A DNA stretch of 64,000 nucleotides from Pempheris klunzingeri (Eukaryota > Chordata > Actinopteri > Acropomatiformes > Pempheridae). The notes beneath the pieces are model-generated. The model saw only the letters and a list, made by a program, of their open reading frames with translations, was not told the origin of the DNA and ran no database searches. A program made the translations under genes and the position numbers. Shown in pieces: positions 1 through 10,610 of the stretch; within the stretch, counting starts at the first letter, position 1; the number at the start of each line of letters is the position of its first letter. The stretch covers positions 28,659,501 through 28,723,500 of the forward strand of contig NC_092016.1 in the NCBI RefSeq assembly GCF_042242105.1, written 5' to 3'.

Positions 1-899
1 AAAAAAAACACAACGGAAAGCCACCAAGGCACTGCATGACTCTTCTGGGTGTGTGTTTGTGTGTGTTTGCTTGGAATTTAGACGCGCTTGTGTGTTTTAT
101 ACAGTTTGGCTCACAAAGTATGAACTAATCTCTCAATTGTGCATCCATGTAACAATCACGTGACCTGAGCCTTGTCAGACTACTGATAAAAGAACAACAG
201 AGTAACGCATTCCTTTCATACAGCTGCAACACATTCGGCTGGAACCTGTCTCAAGTGAGGTTCCACTTCATCTAAAAACACTTAGGTTCTACAAGGTTCA
301 AACAAGTTGAACCAACACTTTATGACAGAAAAAAATAGAACAAGTAGAAGAAAAGGAGGAGGAGGTCAGTGTGGTGATTTCCTTGTCTGGTCTCCATAGG
401 CATCCTGGTTTGCTTTACACCATGGAAGGCAGCATATTATTCATGGTGACCTCTGAGCTCTGGAACTGATATAATAAGAACTGAGTTTACACACACACAC
501 ACACACAGAATCAGCAGTGTTGATCTACAGGGTGTTATCTATCTACCATCAGCAGGCCTCCTTATCAGCACAAAACATCTTTCAGAGAGGGGTGGGGGAG
601 TGGCAGAGCTGGCTGGGCTGCCATTAAAAATACACCACAACACATTCATCTAACAGCTGTGTTTTTTCACACTTTCACGATCTCTTTCTTTCCACCATCT
701 ACCTCAGCTCCTCCTCTTTCCCTCCCTCTCAACGCTGCACTTTTTCCCTGCTCTCCCTCGGTTTTCTCTTCTTTTAAGTGTCTGGTGCTCCACCCCCAGC
801 CAATCACAAACGAAACCACTGAGACCAATGAGACAATGCTGGGAAAATGGCATGCAACAGCCAGATGTAATTACAATGTGCCCTCCATCCTCCATCTCT

Positions 900-1200
900 C
901 CTTCCATCTGCCCAACCCCCTCCCCTCCCCCCTCTGTCTTGCTTTCTGCGATATCAGCAGTGATCGCCGCCAAGTTTTATCGCGTCTCCCATCTCAACCG
1001 CCAAAATATAAGCCCAGGGATCCAGCCTCAGTGGGCTGCCTGGCTGCCTGCCTCATATCTCTCCATCAAGGAGAGAAGCCTTATCGAGCTGAAAGATCAC
1101 CAACCGTTGGGGAGGATGACGCACAAAGAGACACAGACAAATATCTGCTACACAAACGCCCGCTTCTCCCCCTCAACTACGGGCCTCCAGAAAGCCATGG
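900..1200. promoter_or_regulatory. Candidate conserved non-coding element
   Basis: This block has balanced composition, no simple repeat, and a high density of short motifs of the kind seen in developmental enhancers, including a TTTATCGCG word near 977-985 and TGACGCAC near 1117-1124. Frames through it are open on the plus strand, but the encoded peptides resemble nothing I know and lack splice context. I read it as non-coding. Conservation cannot be tested from one sequence. Confidence 0.25.
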
Positions 1201-1325
1201 ACTTAATCCATTGTTGTTGTTCAGGAAAAAAATTGAAAAAGATATCAATGCTATGTTGTCTTAATGTACTACTTGTGGAGGTGGCGGTGGGGGGTGTATA
1301 GTGCCTGTCTAGTCCTTTCGACCAC

Positions 1326-1478
1326 TCAAAGCGGGCACTACATCCATTCACACAAGATTCATACAGTCTTTCACACACATTGACAAGAGGACTCTTTCAC
1401 ATGCAGACTGAAGGGGCCGGGGGTGGAACCGCTGATCTTCCGATTGATGGACAATCCGCTCTACCTCTGAGTCACTTC
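1326..1478 (-). repeat. SINE-like dispersed repeat, minus orientation
   Basis: The stretch reads as the reverse complement of a common teleost repeat: on the minus strand it begins with GTGACTCAGAGGTAGAGCGG, which resembles a tRNA A-box, followed by a degenerate B-box-like segment and then a region with words such as CATGCAGACTGAAGG and CATTCACACA on the plus strand. Related copies lie at about 7384-7640, 9613-9720, 37795-37875 and 56405-56525. The family name was not determined. Confidence 0.6.
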
Positions 1479-3839
1479 ACGGGGAATTGTTGTTGTCAAC
1501 TGATGCTTTTCTGGTTTTCACAACAAACAAACAAAAAAATCAGAGAATTGGGGAGAAGAACTTTGCTCCTCGGGAGCTGCACACTACCAAACTACATCAC
1601 ATGTAGAGCTGAGGATAACATAGACAATTTTGATAAATGCCAAAATGTGAGTTTGGACTGATATGAAAACACTTTTGCAAAACTTTCCCTACATAAGATA
1701 ATCAGGACCTTCTGACAAAAGCATAAAATAAAGTTCGAATTTTGACTAGGCATTCAATACATGCAGGTGCAGGTTCACTTTATCATAGGTCTGCCACTTT
1801 TCCAAAAGATAAAGGTCAAGCGAATAACAACTAATATGTAACTAGCTCAAAACAAATGAAATTGTGTAGTTTACTGGTGGGCCAACAGGGCTGCAACTTC
1901 ACATTGCTCAAAGCATCCAGATTCTCATCTTTTGGGCATTATTCAAAGCTCCTCGTACCTGCTTCATGGTAAATGCCTTTCGGGGGGTTTTCCAATGGAA
2001 GACTATAACTGTGAAGCTGCAACAGAAAGATTGAAGTTTGCATCAACAGGTGATTAACACCAAAAAGAGAGCAGATCAGAAGAGAACAGCAAATTACAGT
2101 AGTTCAACAACCATCGTCAATTTGTAGTGTAAACAGTTTCCAGAATGGAAGCTAGAGGTTTTTACTGTGATAAAGAAACTTGACACAACAACACTGTAAC
2201 TTGACTAGAATTTGTCATATCAGCAACAGCAAGTATTATGCTCAAAACAACATGGTGGACACACTGCCTCAGTAGTATTAGTAGTTGTGGTAGTGGTAAC
2301 ACCAGCAGCCCCCACCTCCGCTGAACCCCCACACATCCCAGCCGAACAAAGTCCTTATCACTCCTCACTCTTTCCTATCAAAATGTCTGCCAAATCACAA
2401 GAGAGTCACGGGTCTGAGAGCCTGGCTGGCCTCGACCGCAGCTGGGGCCTGGTGCACAGTGAAGCATAGTGGACCAGAAGCACTGATAAAGACGGCCATG
2501 ACACCCCTGAGACACACACATGTACACATACTCTCTCTCTCCTACACGTCAAGTCTAGCCTGGGTTTATCAGCCTCAGGGTCTGGAATACATCTGCAGGC
2601 CTTGCTCTTGGCTTTACTGTAGGTGCCTGCTGGGAGTTCACAGCTGATAGGCCTGTGTATGGAAACATGTGAAAAAAAAAGAAAAAAAAAAGAGGACGCT
2701 AAAGAGACCACTCGCCGTGGCACACCAGAGAAACCTCATCGACACAAATTCTTAATTGCGTTCAGCAGCTTGATCATGACAGATGGCATCAGTTCAGTGC
2801 TATCGCGCACAACCTATGGAAGACCATGAGCAGGTGAAAACAACTTTCACAACATCCTCTAGTTAGGAAACCTCACCATGGCTCATCTGCAGAGAGCAAT
2901 CATGGGCATGACACTTGTTTCCAGGTTAGCGAGGTAGTGCTACCGACTTAACTCTTTGCAGCAGGGCTGAGCAACTTGAGGACATCTTCTAGATGTCATT
3001 GTTCTGACTAAAACTGAAACTGTAAATATTTTGTGAAAGCTATCTTTCATTTACACTCAAGAACTACCGAGATAATTGCTAGCTATCTGGCCAATGCTGA
3101 AGTGGGGCTATCAGCTCTTTATGTAGAGTGAGACCCACCATTTTGTCACACAGTGATATGCATTCCTCAATGAAATCAGTCTGCGGCAATAACAGTATAG
3201 AATCAACAACCAAGACTTTCATTAGCAGTTCGACCAACTCACTCAGAATTAACTTGAATCAGCTAAAGCAGAGTAAAATCTCTGGCAACGGCAATTCCCA
3301 TCTGGCAAAATCAGCTGACTAACCTTTGACCTTTACAGTATTAATACTGTAAATTAGGATTACAATCAATTGCTCACACGAGCAATGTGACTTTGACATA
3401 AAAATGTGATTTAAAGTATGCTAACAATGAATAGTTAAGTCCTAGTTTTCATCATGTCAACTTAGTGCCACGGTGCGATATGACCTCCTGCTCTGAACAA
3501 CACGAGCAGTGCTCCACAGGGGAGATGTGCATTAGACCACGAAAAAGAAAGTGATCACTACCATTAGGTGTATTTTTATTCATTTTTTAAAAAAAATCAC
3601 ATTGCATAGAAATACACCTGCTGACAGCGAGGTCAGAGCACACGATCAGGTTATTTTGGTCAGAAATGTCAACTCCTTATTATTATTAGTAGTAGTAGTA
3701 TTATTATTATTGGTAGAAAAGCTAGATGTCCTAATACTGCACATAGAGAAGAGGTTTCTGGGAACACAGTGACACAATCACTGTTGACAAGATATTAGTA
3801 TTTGCTCAGTGTGACGGCAAACTGTCCTGCTGATGTTAA

Positions 3840-4560
3840 GGTTTCCATTCCAGCTGCAGCCTCCAAACAAACAGCCGCTCACTTTCTTCATCTTTGCCTC
3901 CCACACATTCAGTCTCCAGTATGACAGTACACTGGGACTGAGCCTCTTCAGGGGCCCGGGGTGCGACAGGCCTCGCAGGGCACCGAGGAGGGGTTAATGA
4001 CAGCGTGATTAATCCGCTTTTATATCAACTTTGAACATCAGTCACCAGCGATAAACCTACACACGTTTTATAAACAGGAAGAACTCGTCAGGCACGGAGG
4101 CCAGCCACGCACCAGAGCAAGAAAAGGCCTTTCAAGCGGACCTAAGATGCATTATTGAGTTAAAAGGATAGATGAAAAAAAAAAAGATCCAATTGTAAGC
4201 AGCTATCAGCCGGAGAGATCAGCCAGGCGCTTTATCTGACGCCCCATCTTTGGGAAAGAGAAGTGAAAAGCCAGGGGGAAAATGCAACGAAGGCCTCGGC
4301 GCTGCCTCAGACAGAAAACAAATAAAAAAAGATCCAATTTTAATCTTTATCTGGGCTCACATCGGATCGCTGCTTTATCTCTGTTCACATCAGCTTTTTC
4401 AGAGAACACTGACGTTTCCACAACAGAATTAAACAGGAAGCCGCGGCCACAGTTTTTAGCTGCCAGTGGACAAAGCATTCTGTGCTGGGTAATAAATGAA
4501 AACTTTTTTTCTCATAATCTCACACAGTCTAGATAACGGGGCTGTCAAAGTGGCGCTTTA
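3840..4560. promoter_or_regulatory. Candidate conserved regulatory block next to a promoter
   Basis: About 700 bases of non-repetitive sequence lie just inside the probable first intron of the gene whose promoter is at 4800-5550. They contain several GATA words (TTATCTG near 4234 and 4349, AGATAA-type), homeobox-like TTAATGA and GATTAATCC words near 3994-4014, and the direct repeat A-rich GATCCAATT(G/T)TAA at about 4179-4198 and 4324-4343. No plausible coding exon is present. Enhancer function is inferred from density and position only. Confidence 0.3.
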
Positions 4561-4799
4561 ATAATCTTGAAAAAAAAACGAAAAAGTGTTGGCAACGCCA
4601 TCCGGTTATTCTTAGAAAATGCTAAAGCTGAACTCAAGTCACCTCGCACCGAAGGTCCCCCCCCCCCCCCCCCCCGTGTGTGTGTTGGCCGTCTGTGGCG
4701 ATGTTTACCCACAGGACGGTGCCGTCAAACTACTGACGAGACGGTCGGTGGTTACTCTTGAGTTTCACATTACTTATTAACTTTACAGTGAACGCACAG

Positions 4800-5550
4800 C
4801 TCCACCGGAGGAGTCATGCGGCTTCTTCCCAGACCGCGCGCGGCTCCCCGCTACAACAACCACCCCTCCAACAAACGTTTCATCCTTACGCTTTATCTGC
4901 CGGGGTTTGCTCTGCTTTCTCCGGGACATAGCTGCTCTCCCCTGTGACCGCAACCTGCCTGGACGGTCTGGTCGCGCGGCAGAGAAGGTCTGGTTCTTCG
5001 GTCGTGTGCTTCTTCTCTCTTTCCACCTCCGTTTATTGCTGCGACGCGGCGCTCCGACCAACGACCGGAGAAATCCGCATGACCTGCCTGCACTTTGATA
5101 TCTTCTGCCACGGCAGCTAACGCAGGGTTGGCTACCTGTGGCGGAGTCCGCTTACTTTTCACTGCCTTCCGTCTCTTCTTCCCAAACGCGCCTTCACCTC
5201 ACCTTTCTCTCCGTTTTCCTGCTAACGTTAATCCTTGGCGGGGCTCGTCTCCGCCACCACCGCTTGCACGTCTGTCAGCGAGCGCGGCTGACTGCTGTCA
5301 GGAGCGTTAGCACGGATGGATAACAACAGCTCTGTGGAAGTCAACAGACTGGCTGTTATTGTTTTCTGTCAAGTTTCCTCTCGCCGGTCCGCCCCCCTGT
5401 CCGCCACCACGGTCTCTCAATCGAGGAGCCACTTTCAATGGAGCTCGAGCGCTACAGCCAACAGCAATTACTACTGAGGAGAGGACGCGCCTCTGGAACG
5501 CCCCTTCGCTCTGACGTCAGGCACCGCAATCCTCTCCTATTGGTTCACAC
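4800..5550 (-). promoter_or_regulatory. GC-rich promoter with CRE and CCAAT box, probable minus-strand gene start
   Basis: The sequence turns GC- and CpG-rich here. A consensus cAMP response element TGACGTCA sits at 5512-5519, and ATTGG at 5539-5543 reads as CCAAT on the minus strand, upstream of the CRE for a minus-strand transcript. A possible splice donor (minus strand GTAAGG) lies at about 4889, so a 5' UTR exon could span roughly 4890-5450. The transcript would leave the window to the left. The downstream gene cannot be named. A plus-strand or bidirectional start is also possible. Confidence 0.5.
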
Positions 5551-6502
5551 TTCCCCGTCCGAAGCAAGCGTTTTTTCAAATCTGTCAAAATAAAACGAAA
5601 TCAAATTAAATACACATTACGCGTCAACTCAATGCAGTATTATTTAATAACAACCAAGACATTAAAAAGATAAATAAAGCAATTATACAAATTGTCAGGG
5701 AAGTTCATTATGTACTCTGTATGTAATATGTATTAAGATATTTAAGTAATTACTCTCAAATTAAATATTCTTTGAAGGTTTTTGTCTTTCCCCTTGTTTG
5801 TTTTGCCCCCTATATACTGAAGTCTACTTTAATCCTTGTTTAATTATGATACAGACATGTGATTAGCCAGGAGGTCCTTTTGGGCTGGTGACAGGCTGCT
5901 TCAGTTTCCTGCACGGATGACTCAGATTGAGGTTATTGCATTACAAAGGTATCTGCAAGGAAAAATAGCAGTGTTACATTCTGAGTTATACTAAGGGGGT
6001 AAGGACACATCGCATTGTTTGTTAGGGATGAAATTTTATTGAAAATGTTTTCAGTCACTAACGTCAATACAGACTGAACACCCGGTGAGAGATGTGTTGA
6101 GATGTGTTGTTTCATCTGACACTGTTTCATGGTACAGATTAAGCCTTTTAATAGCCTATCTTTATTTTTACACGGCAGGGACATGATGCATTATTGGGAA
6201 AGGTATATTTACCTATTTAGAAATGAGAGTTTTACCTTCTATTTACAACATTTGTAAGAGACATTTGTGAGAAAGTTTGACGTTTGTTCTAATCTTTTTA
6301 TACCTCTATCGCTTTTCTTTTTCAAATCTTATTGTAATCAATACAATACACCCAGCCACTGTTTCTTGCCATAAAGTTATGTGTGTCATTCCATGCAGGG
6401 ATTAGAACCAGCAGCCCCTGTAATCACACCACTGCGTGGTACTGCTTTCAAACATGACTGCACAGGAGCTGCAGCTGGATTCTTCCCTTCTAAATTCACT
6501 GG

Positions 6503-6515
6503 TGCCATCTAGTGG
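6503..6515 (-). promoter_or_regulatory. CTCF-like motif
   Basis: On the minus strand this reads CCACTAGATGGCA, a close match to the vertebrate CTCF core consensus (CCASYAGRKGGCR). Context continues GGCC before and CCAG after. A motif match alone does not show occupancy. Confidence 0.45.
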
Positions 6516-6899
6516 CCACCTTTCAAACGACAATACTCCAGAGAGAGCTCAGAAAGTTAAGAGCTGACAAAACACATTACATTTTATGTTCCGTAGAGCT
6601 ACACAGTGAGGGAGCATGACTTGCCACACTGGCTGGTTTGGTGCTACAACTGTGAGACCAGGAGAGCATTAATATTTAATGATAATAGCACCTACACACT
6701 CGTCGACGTGTGCAGTGGTGGATCAGAGTCACCAGCTGCATGCAGTGGGGCATCAGAAGGCCCTGATGCATTTTTGGTTTAACAGTTTGAAACTGTGGTC
6801 AGACTTAAAACTGTTTAGTTATGTGACTCAGATTTGAAAGCTATTAACTTTTTAAAGATTTATGGGCATATGACATCTCATTGCTTTTTCTCACCTGCA

Positions 6900-7060
6900 A
6901 GGGCACCCTAGGGCACTTCAATCACGTTTTCTCTGATGGGAGGGCGTCCTCGAGGGCACTTCAATCAAATTTTCTCTACTGGAAGGGCACCCTAGAGGGC
7001 ACTTAATCATATTTTGTTACATATTGGGCCCCCTTGGAGAGTAGTTTGTGATATTTTATC
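6900..7060. repeat. Minisatellite, about 3.5 units of 41-43 bases
   Basis: Successive units start near 6900, 6941, 6984 and 7026. Each has a GGGCACCCTAGAGGGCACTT-like head followed by an AATCAAATTTTCTCTACTGG-like tail. The last unit is diverged. The GGGCACCCTAGGGCAC head is itself nearly palindromic. Confidence 0.75.
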
Positions 7061-7383
7061 TACTAAAGCAGTATTCAAGAGGGTACTTTTGCAGCATTTG
7101 TTAACATGGGGTCACCAGGGCAAGACAAAATAACATAACAGTGTTTGCAAGTGGAATAGTAATCTACTGCTCATCCCTGCCAAGGAAGACGGATGTGACA
7201 AATACAGCAATGTTATTAGTGTTTGAATCACCTCATACACTTTTGTTGTTGCATGGGAAATGATGCCGAATACAACACAGACACATTTTGGAAATTCGAA
7301 GTAACTAAAGAACCAGTAACTTTGGTATCATGCATCATTCTCCTGAGGTTTTACACTCTAATATTAACTAAGATCAGAACAGT

Positions 7384-7640
7384 GGTTTCGGTTCAGAGGT
7401 AGAGCAGGTAGTCCACCCATCAGAAGATCGGCAGATGACTCCTGGCTCCTCCAGGTGGGATGTCAAAGTGTCCTTGGCACACTGAAGACGCTGAACCTCA
7501 CATTTCCCCCGAAGCTGTCGCCTGAGTGTGTGAGTGTGTGTAGTTTCTGTTGGCAGATTGGCAACCTCCCATCAGCTTGCGTGAGCGGTGTGTGAATGGG
7601 TGAAGTGACAAGCTATACAAGTACAGTCTATTTAGCATTA
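7384..7640 (+). repeat. SINE-like dispersed repeat, plus orientation
   Basis: It starts with GGTTCAGAGGTAGAGCAGGT (A-box-like) and CATCAGAAGATCGG, continues through a segment with GTGTCCTTGGCACACTGAAG and ends in GTGAATGGGTGAAGTGACAA. This is the same family, on the opposite strand, as the copy at 1326-1478. It is an ordinary-looking insertion in intergenic DNA. Confidence 0.6.
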
Positions 7641-9612
7641 GAACAGTGGACTCGCTGACACTGGCAACTGGCTGTGTGTTTATTTGGACTGGACTGAAAT
7701 CAGTTCCACTAGCAGTTTTCTTTATATAGCAGCAGTGTTAGTACTTCTGTTTGACAAAACAGTCATATCTGGAGAGTCATCAGCCATTACTCAGCAAGTC
7801 AAGTTTCCCACAGGATGGATTGCGATTAGTTTGGTGATCTCCTGGCTTTCAGGTCAAAAGTCTTATTCCCCAATAATGTGGTGTATGACTAAATACCTGC
7901 AACCTCCAGTAGTGCCATGGTACTAATTTAATGCTAATGAATTCATCTTTGTATGCTAACATGCTTAACTAAGACTGTAAACATTAGAAACACTAGACCT
8001 GCTAAACATCAGTGTGTTCATTTTGCATATTGAAAGTAACAAATGGATCAAATCACCGTGTATCTAAATTCAGTGTGACAGATCTGCTACCATACTCAGT
8101 AGACTTAATGATTAAGTGGCTGTGTATTCTTCTTCAGGGCCTCAGTTTGTTGCACTTTAGGTTTAATAGATGTTTATTATGGAAGACATTTTTATTTCAT
8201 TGGTGTAATTAATAACATTAAGGAAGGATAGCAGCGTTTAGCCTTGCTGGAGCAGGTCCAGGGTCTATTTTGGTGCACGATCGCTCACTTGAGTGCCTTA
8301 CTCAAACAGTTAGTGGGACTGAGCAATCATTAATATTATAAGTTGCTCCTGAGTTTTTCACCCGTTGTCACAGTTGAAAAGGTCTATTGCTATCCATCAG
8401 AGATTATTTGGAGATTCCCCTTCACCCAATCACTGCTCTGCAACATGTCGTAGATAAGCTTCCATTAAGCAGAATGTAACACAGTGAGTTTGGGTATTTA
8501 CAACGCCACAGCTTTGCTGCTCCCACCTCAAGTTCACGGAGCTCACCGTGTTTGTTCGGCCTGATGGAACACTTTGTATCTCTACTGATTATAGAAAGGT
8601 AAACAGTGTTGCCAAACCTGAACTCTGGCATAGAAGATTGAATTGACATGCTAGGGTCTGTTCACATCTCCTCAATTTAGATTTGCCTAAAGATTACTGG
8701 CACTAGTCTTTAAAACACCAAGAGCTCTCTGAGATCTCTGTCAGTAACCTCGTTCGGTGCGACACTGTGATGGCATTTGTACAATGTGCACCTTGTTAGA
8801 GGCTGTTAGTAGTGGATAATTGGATAATAGCAGTATTTCTGTCATCTTCAGTTACCTGCTTTATTGTTCCATTGTGTTCCATTCCCAATCTGAAGCTCAT
8901 TAAACCAAAACCAAAACCAGGTTCCAAAACCTCGGCAAGTACAGTGGTCTTGTCATGACGATTTAAAAAACTTTTCCCACTCTTTTCTGTTTCTTTTGCA
9001 CGTGCTTGTAGATCGGTCTTACCTACAGCCTAAGTTTAGACATGTTTGTGGTGCTGTGTGTGGTTTGTCTAACCCTTTTAACAGCAGCTGCCAAAAAATT
9101 CTGTAGTGGGGTTTCATATCATTGACAAATGTTTTTTTTTTGTTGTACCACAAACACATGATCATCCAAGCTGTCTCTATCTCCTTTCCTTTCCTCTCCT
9201 CTCTTCTTCATTCTCTCTCTTCACTCAGGCTTCCTTGCGCTGGACCATCAGCTGTGACGGGAGCTCTTGTTCTGGATCTTCATCCTCTCTTTTGTGTGAC
9301 TGCTGTGCTTGAGCTTGTGTATTTGTATTCTGTCCACTCTGCAGGTCTCCATGGCGCTGTGGCTCAGGTCCTATCTGTTTGGCTGCACCTGGACGTCGCT
9401 CGTCGTCCTCCTGGATCCTTTTCTTCGTTCTGATGCACTTCCTAACGTCTATCCAAAACGTTGTCATTCTGATTTTCCATGTTATAATTTTGCTATTTTG
9501 GCAAATGTAAGATTAACTGTTGTGCTGAGCTGCATGTCGATAAAGAGTTTTGACAAATGTAACTTGTGTAGAAAAATGTAATATATAATATGTAACATAT
9601 ATGTAATATTTG

Positions 9613-9720
9613 CTTAGAGGTAGAGTGGGTTGCAAACCAATCAGAAGATTGAACGTTCAATATCCTCCTCCTCTACTGTGCATGTTGAAATGTGTGTGAG
9701 CATATATGTGAATAATTAGT
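9613..9720 (+). repeat. SINE-like repeat, diverged copy
   Basis: GCTTAGAGGTAGAGTGGGTT followed by CCAATCAGAAGATTGAACGTT matches the head of the copy at 7384 at a lower level, and a GTGTGTGAGCATATATGTGA tail follows. It is a truncated, old copy. Confidence 0.5.
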
Positions 9721-10492
9721 TTGTGTTGTATAGTGTTCTCAACACGATGCACAAATCCAAAAACAAAGAACTTCACGATTCTCATCCAAAATGAAGCTCT
9801 ACGTTCAAAACAGTGTTAAGTCTTTTCACAACGTCATTGTGTGCTCAAACAACACACACGCTATCATGTGAACAGACATTTCCAAGAACCAGTCGGGCAC
9901 TGATGTGCTCAGTGTAAAATACTATGAGTGGAAGACATTAATATGAATCAGTTAGTACGAGTCCTTGTTCAGTGTTACACTTGCTATGCATGTACATTAT
10001 GTAAACTATGTTTTGCTCGTTTTCCCGTAGTACAGTTTACACCCCGACAAACACAAAGTTGGATGTGTAAAGTGTTCTATTTACAGAACAAATAAAAGAA
10101 AAGCTGTTTTCAGTGTGGCCACAGCACGGCACCACTGGCACCGTTTGTGTTTGCTTTGGTGTTCATTCATTGTTCTCTAGGAATCAGAATTACTTTAATT
10201 ACTTTAAACCTGCTGACAAAAGGATTTGTTCTAAACTTTTTATTCTTTTAAATCCAGTCTCACTCCGAATCTCTCCGAAGCAAGAAAACATTGTGTGTTC
10301 ACCATATGATAGAAAGTAAACAACGTATATTTAAATTGCGGTTGGCAGCATCGAGCTGTAGTGGTCAAAGAGCAGGACTTTGTCTTTTCTGACTCAGCAA
10401 TCAGAGTTGTGCTTGTAGTGCATTGGAGGTTAAATCAATGGAGATTATACTATTTATGCTGAGCCGTGGTTGTGACATGATGAGTGGGATTG

Positions 10493-10512
10493 TGTGTGTG
10501 TGTGTGTGTGAG
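10493..10512. repeat. GT microsatellite upstream of the esterase gene
   Basis: About ten GT units lie 100 bases upstream of the esterase start codon, inside its likely promoter or 5' UTR. No TATA box is clear. Confidence 0.7.
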
Positions 10513-10610
10513 GGGAGGTGCTAGAGGGCCAGGAGAGGGGCAGAGGGCTACTTCTCTGAAAGTACACTGTAATTCCAAAAGTCTGAGTCTTTTCCTCAAG
10601 CCTGATCAGG

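Larger units (their letters stand above)
1..4780. other. Non-coding stretch, probable intron or intergenic DNA
   Basis: No open frame here looks like a real exon: the frames are short, of biased composition and without splice-consistent borders. The stretch contains a CA microsatellite near 489-507, a SINE-like repeat near 1326-1478, an AT-trinucleotide run near 3676-3712, a poly-C run at about 4659-4675 and two blocks of balanced, non-repetitive sequence (about 700-1250 and 3840-4560) that look like conserved regulatory DNA. If the promoter at 4800-5550 drives a minus-strand gene, all of this would be its first intron. That is inference from promoter orientation only. Confidence 0.5.
5550..10490. 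other. Intergenic region
   Basis: No supported gene. It contains a 41-43 base minisatellite (6900-7060), a CTCF-like motif (6503-6515), two SINE-like copies (about 7384-7640 and 9613-9720) and a hydrophobic, interrupted reading frame near 9230-9440 that may be a fossil gene fragment. The rest is AT-rich sequence with no visible structure. Confidence 0.6.

Noticed and set aside
659-1301. Overlapping plus-strand open frames of 201 and 157 codons
   Set aside because: Composition follows the pyrimidine-rich DNA, no domain is recognisable, and no splice or start context supports them; better read as non-coding sequence.
5316-5477. 53-codon frame starting MDNNSS in the left promoter
   Set aside because: Short, no similarity recognised, and on the strand opposite to the likely transcript.
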